From contig NZ_CP064187.1 in assembly GCF_015353075.1 (NCBI RefSeq), positions 3,616,501 to 3,680,500 of the forward strand: a stretch of DNA of 64,000 bases, given 5' to 3'. The notes below the pieces were generated by a model that was not told where the DNA came from, made no database searches, and worked only from the letters and a program-made list of their open reading frames with translations. Positions 59,534 through 64,000 of the stretch are shown here, piece after piece (within the stretch, counting starts at the first letter, position 1; each line of letters starts with the position of its first letter). Made by a program: the position numbers and the translations under genes. Source of the DNA: Rhizobium sp. 007. GTDB taxonomy: Bacteria; Pseudomonadota; Alphaproteobacteria; Rhizobiales; Rhizobiaceae.

Positions 59534-59592
59534 GGCGGTCGACCCTCTTTTCTTCGTTTTGCCCGTCCATCGTAAGGGCATGAATATCATCA

Positions 59593-59620
59593 GCCGCTCC
59601 CGTTTAGAAACAGGAGCGGC
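59593..59620 (-). terminator. Intra-operon hairpin between solute-binding protein and permease
   Basis: A perfect 8-bp stem GCCGCTCC / GGAGCGGC with a 12-nt loop. Such hairpins after the binding-protein gene often lower read-through so that the binding protein is made in excess. Confidence 0.65.
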
Positions 59621-59654
59621 CGAGCGCAATATCGATAATGGCGAAAGCTGGTGG

Positions 59655-60608
59655 TTATTCGATGACGCGATTGGCGCGTTTGAGAACGCTTTCCGGTAGC
59701 TTAACGCCCATCTTCTGAGCCGCGGCGCTGTTGATGATGAGATCGCTGCCGGCGGCAACCTTAACCGGAATATCACCCGGATTTTCGCCCTTCAGGACAC
59801 GAACCACGACATCGCCGGTCTGCTTGCCAACGTCGTAATAGTTGAAACCGAGCGCTGCGATCGAGCCGCGTGAGACGGAATCCGTATCCGCCGTAAAGAG
59901 CGGCAGCTTGCTTTCTTCGGCAACGGCTACGGCACCCTCCAACGCCGAGATGATCGTGTTGTCGGTCGGGACGTAGATCGCATCGGCACGGCCGACCAGC
60001 GCGCGCGCAGCACCCTGGACTTCCGCAGACTTCGTCGCTGCGGACTCAACAACGCCCATACCGGCCTTCTCCGCCTCAGCCTTCAGGGCCGCAAGCAACG
60101 ACACGGAATTGGCTTCCCCGGAATTGTAAAGGTAACCGATCGTCTTGGCGGCAGGCAGGATCTCCTTGATCAGCGCAACATGTTCGGCAACCGGCGACAT
60201 ATCGGAAAGGCCGGTGACGTTGCCGCCGGGCTTGTCCATATCCTTGACGAGCTGGGCGCCGAGCGGATCGGAAACGGCAGTGAAGACCACTGGAATGTCG
60301 CGGGTCGCGGAAACCACAGCCTGCGCCGACGGCGTGGAGATCGGCACGATGACGTTCGGATCCTCGCCTGCGAACTGGCGGGCGATCTGCGCTGCGGTGG
60401 CAGGATTTCCCTGTGCGGATTCAAAGAGGAACGTGAGATTCTCACCTTCCTTATAGCCTGCCGCGGCAAGTGTATCCTGGACGCCCTTGCGCACGGCATC
60501 GAGCGCCGGGTGCTCGACGATGGCCGTCACAGCGACCGTGACGCCGTCAGCCTTGGCAGGCAAGGTAAGGGCAAGAACCGCCGCGACGGCGAGCGAGATC
60601 AAACGCAT
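59655..60608 (-). CDS. ABC transporter substrate-binding protein (COG2984/TrpX-like)
   Basis: 317 aa from ATG 60608. A signal peptide (residues 1-20, ending A-K-A) is followed by the two-lobe periplasmic binding fold: V-A-V-T-A-I-V-E-H-P-A-L-D near residue 25, S-T-P-S-A-Q near 90, D-P-L-G-A-Q-L-V near 112, and P-T-D-N-T near 212. Relatives in Gram-positives bind aromatic amino acids such as tryptophan; the ligand here is unproven. First gene of the operon. Confidence 0.9.
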   Translation of the reverse strand: MRLISLAVAAVLALTLPAKADGVTVAVTAIVEHPALDAVRKGVQDTLAAAGYKEGENLTFLFESAQGNPATAAQIARQFAGEDPNVIVPISTPSAQAVVSATRDIPVVFTAVSDPLGAQLVKDMDKPGGNVTGLSDMSPVAEHVALIKEILPAAKTIGYLYNSGEANSVSLLAALKAEAEKAGMGVVESAATKSAEVQGAARALVGRADAIYVPTDNTIISALEGAVAVAEESKLPLFTADTDSVSRGSIAALGFNYYDVGKQTGDVVVRVLKGENPGDIPVKVAAGSDLIINSAAAQKMGVKLPESVLKRANRVIE

Positions 60609-60698
60609 GAGAGTCCTCCATCGGTAATGAGGGGCTTCTAGGAAAACCCCGCGCCGCAATCAATCGCAAAGAACTGCTGCAAGGATCAAACTTGCTGA

Positions 60699-61928
60699 TC
60701 AGTCGTCCACGCCGTGATTGGCGATCATCATCGCCTCGAATGCCAGGCGTTCGGTCTTGCGCATGCGCTCGGATTCCGATTTCAGCTGGCCGCAAGCGGC
60801 GAGAATGTCGCGGCCGCGCGGCGTACGGATTGGCGAGGCGTAACCTGCCGAATTGATGAAATCGGCAAACTTCTCGATCTGCGCCCAGTCAGAGCACTGG
60901 TAGTTCGTGCCCGGCCAGGGATTGAACGGGATCAGGTTGATCTTGGCAGGCACGCCTTTCAGGAGCTGGATCAGCCCCTTGGCATCTTCCAAACTGTCGT
61001 TGACGTCCTTCAGCATCACATATTCGAAGGTGATGCGGCGTGCATTCGAAAGCCCTGGATAGGCCCGGCAGGCCTCGATCAGCTCCTTCAGCGGATACTT
61101 CTTGTTGATCGGTACGAGAATGTCGCGCAGGTCGTCGCGCACGGCATGCAGCGAGATCGCCAGCATGACGCCGATCTCGTCTCCAGTGCGGAAAATCTCG
61201 GGCACGACGCCGGAGGTGGAAAGCGTGACGCGGCGCTTCGACAGCGAAAGCCCGTCGCCATCCGTGGCGATCAGCAGTGCCTGCTTGACCGCATCGAAAT
61301 TGTAGAGCGGCTCGCCCATTCCCATCATGACGATGTTGCTGACCTTGCGGCCTTCCGACGGTACCATGGCGCCGACCGGAATATCGCGGTCCGGGAAATC
61401 GCCAAGCCGGTCGCGGGCCAGCAGGAGCTGCGAGAGGATTTCTTCCGCTGTCAGGTTACGCACCAGCCGCTGCGTACCGGTATGGCAGAAGGAACAGGTC
61501 AGGGAACAGCCGACCTGGCTGGAGATGCAGAGCGTGCCACGACCTTCTTCCGGGATATAGACGGTTTCAACTTCGACGGGACGGCCGGCGCCGCGCGGCG
61601 GAAAGCGCAGCAGCCACTTGCGGGTGCCGTCATTGGAAACCTGCTCTTCGACAATCTCCGGGCGCGCAATGGTGAAATGCTGCTTCAGCATCTCTCGCAT
61701 GTCCTTGGCGATATTCACCATCTGGTCGAAATCGGAGGTGCCGCGCACATAAATCCAGTTCCAGAGCTGGCTGACGCGCATCTTCACCTGTTTGTCGGCA
61801 ACGCCCCTCTCGCGAAGAGCATTACCCATTTCCTCGCGGCTCAAGCCTATCAGCGAGGGCTTCGGCGAAAGCTCTGTGCGCGGCTGCCCGGCAGGCTTGG
61901 TGATGGTCACGGCATCCATGACGGACAT
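60699..61928 (-). CDS. rlmN: Dual-specificity 23S rRNA/tRNA adenine-C2 methyltransferase RlmN
   Basis: 409 aa. Radical-SAM cluster ligands C-S-F-C in T-C-S-F-C-H-T-G near residue 150, G-M-G-E-P-L-Y-N near 203, and the methyl-carrying Cys in A-A-C-G-Q-L near 382. It methylates A2503 in 23S rRNA and A37 in some tRNAs. It is separated from the ABC operon by 90 nt. Confidence 0.96.
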   Translation of the reverse strand: MSVMDAVTITKPAGQPRTELSPKPSLIGLSREEMGNALRERGVADKQVKMRVSQLWNWIYVRGTSDFDQMVNIAKDMREMLKQHFTIARPEIVEEQVSNDGTRKWLLRFPPRGAGRPVEVETVYIPEEGRGTLCISSQVGCSLTCSFCHTGTQRLVRNLTAEEILSQLLLARDRLGDFPDRDIPVGAMVPSEGRKVSNIVMMGMGEPLYNFDAVKQALLIATDGDGLSLSKRRVTLSTSGVVPEIFRTGDEIGVMLAISLHAVRDDLRDILVPINKKYPLKELIEACRAYPGLSNARRITFEYVMLKDVNDSLEDAKGLIQLLKGVPAKINLIPFNPWPGTNYQCSDWAQIEKFADFINSAGYASPIRTPRGRDILAACGQLKSESERMRKTERLAFEAMMIANHGVDD

Positions 61929-62108
61929 GGTCTCTTATCCCGAAATCAAACTGCGCTCATCCCGGTAAGCCGGAAGACTTGGCGGGCGGCATCGGCAGTT
62001 GGCAGAAAATTGAATGACGGAGCAGCAGCATATGCCGCGATCTTTCCGCAGTTGCGCGCGGCTTTATCATCATTTTCGCCGCGCGTCACTATAGATGGAA
62101 ACGCCAAA

Positions 62109-62127
62109 GGCCGGCGCAAGGCCGGCC
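62109..62127 (-). terminator. Probable terminator after the IalB-like gene
   Basis: A 7-bp stem GGCCGGC / GCCGGCC with a 5-nt loop, followed on the minus strand by CTTTGGCG. It lies about 30 nt past the stop codon. Confidence 0.55.
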
Positions 62128-62155
62128 CTTGAACTTCGAGACAGAGCAAGGTGGC

Positions 62156-62671
62156 TTACTTGCAGGCTTCGATCTGCTTCAGCGAAGCGGAGATACCGGA
62201 GAGCGAGTAGCTGTAGGATGTGGCAGTGCCTCGGCGAGACGTCGCATTGACCGTCATCGACTTGCCGCCCTTCATGGCTGCCACAAGCGCAGGTTCCTGC
62301 GCCGCGTTCTCGACCCAGCCGGCTTTATCCTTGGTGAACATGACGAAGGTCTTGTTGTCGATGACGACTTCGATCTTCGAACCGTCCTTGACCGTGTAGC
62401 CCATCATCGCTTGCGGCTCATAGGAGATGTTCTGGCCAGGACGCTGCGAGACGATGAAGAAGTTGTCGCCGTGGTCAATGCCAGCCGGCTTCTTTTCGGT
62501 CGGCACGGACAGCACATAGCAAACATTGCCGGTGCCCTGCTTATAGGAATAGGCGCCCCAGGCCTGGAATTGCTGGATGCGTGTCGGCGCAGCAGCAGTC
62601 TGCTGTGCTCCTGCAGCTCCGGCCGTGATGAGAACGAGTGCGAGAGCGGATACGATACTTTTTACAAACAT
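62156..62671 (-). CDS. Invasion-associated locus B (IalB) family protein
   Basis: 171 aa. A signal peptide (residues 1-22, ending A-G-A) precedes the IalB fold: Q-A-W-G-A-Y near residue 36, V-C-Y-V-L-S near 50 and a terminal E-A-C-K, placing two cysteines for a disulphide. IalB was first seen in Bartonella invasion; in rhizobia family members are periplasmic proteins of unclear role. A Thr/Ser-rich core suggests beta structure. Confidence 0.87.
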   Translation of the reverse strand: MFVKSIVSALALVLITAGAAGAQQTAAAPTRIQQFQAWGAYSYKQGTGNVCYVLSVPTEKKPAGIDHGDNFFIVSQRPGQNISYEPQAMMGYTVKDGSKIEVVIDNKTFVMFTKDKAGWVENAAQEPALVAAMKGGKSMTVNATSRRGTATSYSYSLSGISASLKQIEACK

Positions 62672-63016
62672 GGATTTCCTGCCGGTTCTTGCGATTCAGC
62701 GCCCTGTCGGAGCGAGCGGCGTCTTCGTCACGATCTGCTTTATTTTGACTTAATTCAGGTTACCAAAGCGTCAACGGAGCCTGCGAATTGTCTCCACGTG
62801 TGTCATTCCGGCCTGAGCCTGAGTGTTAACCTATGACGCGATTGCGCTCCGCGACGATATTCTGCCCTGATGGCGTGATGCCATCCCTTCGAGGAGATTT
62901 AAGACATAAAGATTCAGGCAAGAGTTTGACCTTCCAAAATTCCGTTGCAGGGTCATTAAGACACTGGAAATCCGTCAAAGAATTGCCTGCGCAAACGTGC
63001 TGGAAGCCGAAACGGC
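62672..63016. other. Intergenic region without recognised genes
   Basis: 345 nt upstream of the IalB-like gene and downstream of the DUF1232 gene. It should contain the promoter of the former. Short reading frames here show no family similarity, and I see no RNA gene or strong repeat. Confidence 0.6.
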
Positions 63017-63406
63017 CTAGATCGTTTTCATGCCTTCCGGCTGATCGGCAAGCGCGCGATCCGCCGCCTCGTAGTGCTTCGCTTTCATATGGCTGCTGAC
63101 CATTGCGAAAGCCGCGGAGAGTACCGCAATATCGTCCGAGAAGCCGATCAGCATAAAGAGGTCCGGGACCATGTCGAAAGGCAGGATGAAATAGGCGAGA
63201 GCCGCAAGCAGAATGCCGCGCACGCGCGTCGGCGTTTCCGGATCGAGCGCGCAATAGAAGCCTGCGACAAGATCCCGTGAAAACGGAATCTGCCGCACTG
63301 CCCGCTTGAAGGTCGGCCAGAACTTTTTCCGCACAGCCTTCTCCCGCCGGCTCTGGGTATCTTCGTCCCCGGGCAGCAGGATTTCACCGAATTTGACCTC
63401 GTCCAT
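63017..63406 (-). CDS. DUF1232 (YkvA-family) protein
   Basis: 129 aa. The DUF1232 signature Y-F-I-L-P-F-D-M-V-P-D-L near residue 72 lies next to a hydrophobic helix (about 64-90), followed by G-F-S-D-D. The N-terminal half is charged. The function of the family is unknown; a membrane-proximal role is likely. It follows the pterin dehydratase gene after 51 nt on the same strand. Confidence 0.9.
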   Translation of the reverse strand: MDEVKFGEILLPGDEDTQSRREKAVRKKFWPTFKRAVRQIPFSRDLVAGFYCALDPETPTRVRGILLAALAYFILPFDMVPDLFMLIGFSDDIAVLSAAFAMVSSHMKAKHYEAADRALADQPEGMKTI

Positions 63407-63457
63407 TCCCGTTTTCCCTTTGGTGCATGCGAAGATATGGTGATGGCTTTAACAGAT

Positions 63458-63775
63458 TCAATCAATCTGCCCGGCGGCCTTGTCCATCGCCTTGGCAAGC
63501 TTGAAGTCGAGTTCGGTCAATCCACCTGCATCATGCGTGTTCAGCTTCACCTCGACCCTGGAATAGACATTGAACCATTCCGGATGGTGGTTGAGCTTTT
63601 CTGCCGCAAGCGCCGCCTTCGTCATGAAGCCGAAGGCTTCGACGAAGCTTGCGAATTTGAAGGTTTTCGAGATCGATGCCCAACCATCATCCAAAGACCA
63701 ACCCGCCAATCCGGCAAGCTGGCTGTCGACCGCGCTCCGTTCCAGTTTCTCCTGTTTCATGTCATCGTGCTCCAT
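63458..63775 (-). CDS. phhB: Pterin-4a-carbinolamine dehydratase
   Basis: 105 aa; ATG 63760 is an alternative start. The active-site signature E-K-L-N-H-H-P-E-W near residue 59 with paired histidines and the H-D-A-G-G-L-T segment near 81 define the PCD/DCoH family. It recycles tetrahydropterin cofactors. No phenylalanine hydroxylase gene is visible nearby. Confidence 0.93.
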   Translation of the reverse strand: MEHDDMKQEKLERSAVDSQLAGLAGWSLDDGWASISKTFKFASFVEAFGFMTKAALAAEKLNHHPEWFNVYSRVEVKLNTHDAGGLTELDFKLAKAMDKAAGQID

Positions 63776-63795
63776 CTCTTCAATCAGGTCTCTTC

Positions 63796-64000
63796 ATGAA
63801 ACGCGTCAGCATTCTCTTTGTTTGCATGGGCAATATCTGCCGCTCTCCGCTCGCCGAAGGCGTTTTCGCTCATACTGCAAGGGAGAGCGGTCTTGCCGAT
63901 CGGTTCAAGATTGACTCAGCAGGTACCGGCGGCTGGCATCAAGGCAAACAGCCCGATAGACGCTCGATCGCAATCGCACGCGCCCACGGCATTGACATTA
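63796..64000 (+). CDS. Low-molecular-weight protein-tyrosine phosphatase, truncated by window edge
   Basis: 68 residues are visible from ATG 63796. The P-loop V-C-M-G-N-I-C-R-S-P near residue 9 gives the C-x5-R-S catalytic motif. S-A-G-T-G-G-W-H near residue 42 fits the family. It dephosphorylates protein tyrosines, often on polysaccharide-export kinases. The rest lies outside the window. Confidence 0.93.
   Translation, partial: MKRVSILFVCMGNICRSPLAEGVFAHTARESGLADRFKIDSAGTGGWHQGKQPDRRSIAIARAHGIDI

Noticed and set aside
62833..63099. 88-codon open frame between the IalB-like and DUF1232 genes
   Set aside because: No ribosome site, no family similarity, and it overlaps the DUF1232 gene on the other strand.

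Overview
The window is a 64 kb piece of the core chromosome of an alphaproteobacterium, almost certainly a member of the Rhizobiaceae (Rhizobium/Agrobacterium/Sinorhizobium group). I base this on G+C-rich coding, the mdh-sucCDAB-lpd and sdhCDAB gene orders, hemC-hemD followed by a mitofilin-like gene and hemY, the F1 ATPase set without Fo genes, Omp19- and IalB-type envelope proteins, and TTAA-N7-TTAA (CtrA-type) sites. No rRNA, tRNA or CRISPR array was recognised.

Region 1 (1-6.6 kb) is the accessory part. It holds a truncated SDR gene and an intact DeoR/GlpR-type regulator. The regulator's expected partner glpD is broken: only its first ~16 codons (1614-1661) and last ~38 codons (3997-4116) remain. 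Between them lie a decayed Tn3-family transposase, a divergent TetR repressor/oxidoreductase pair with its own operator and terminator, and one terminal inverted repeat resembling that of the Tn5393 type, ending exactly where glpD resumes. Next come soxR and a divergent, frameshifted FMN reductase sharing a near-ideal SoxR promoter, then an acyltransferase-3 gene.

Region 2 (6.6-12 kb) is the F1 ATP synthase operon atpHAGDC on the minus strand, with an extra small zinc-knuckle gene translationally coupled between atpD and atpC. Region 3 (12-18.5 kb) holds a small membrane protein, priA, a decayed ATPase gene, a PlsC-like acyltransferase, xerC and a TraB/GumN-family protein.

Region 4 (18.6-35.3 kb, minus strand) is central carbon and respiration. 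It runs zapE, mdh, sucC, sucD, sucA, a YciI-like gene, sucB, two accessory genes, a LysE remnant and lpd, which together cover 2-oxoglutarate to oxaloacetate apart from succinate dehydrogenase and fumarase. An Omp19-like lipoprotein follows, then sdhC-sdhD-sdhA-(small exported protein)-sdhB.

Region 5 (35.6-46.3 kb) has a His-rich exported protein, a methyltransferase, an EVE-domain protein, a YciI-like protein, gpsA and tsaD on one strand. Divergently transcribed are hemC, hemD, a mitofilin/Mic60-like gene, hemY, a TerB-like gene and a class I amidotransferase, then yggT and a DUF167 gene. Region 6 (46.3-64 kb) has ppa, a GNAT gene, typA, phoD, an M3 oligopeptidase, an unknown gene behind a CtrA-type site, two LysE exporters, argG, an SDR, a three-gene ABC importer, rlmN, an IalB-like gene, a DUF1232 gene, a pterin dehydratase and the start of a low-molecular-weight tyrosine phosphatase.
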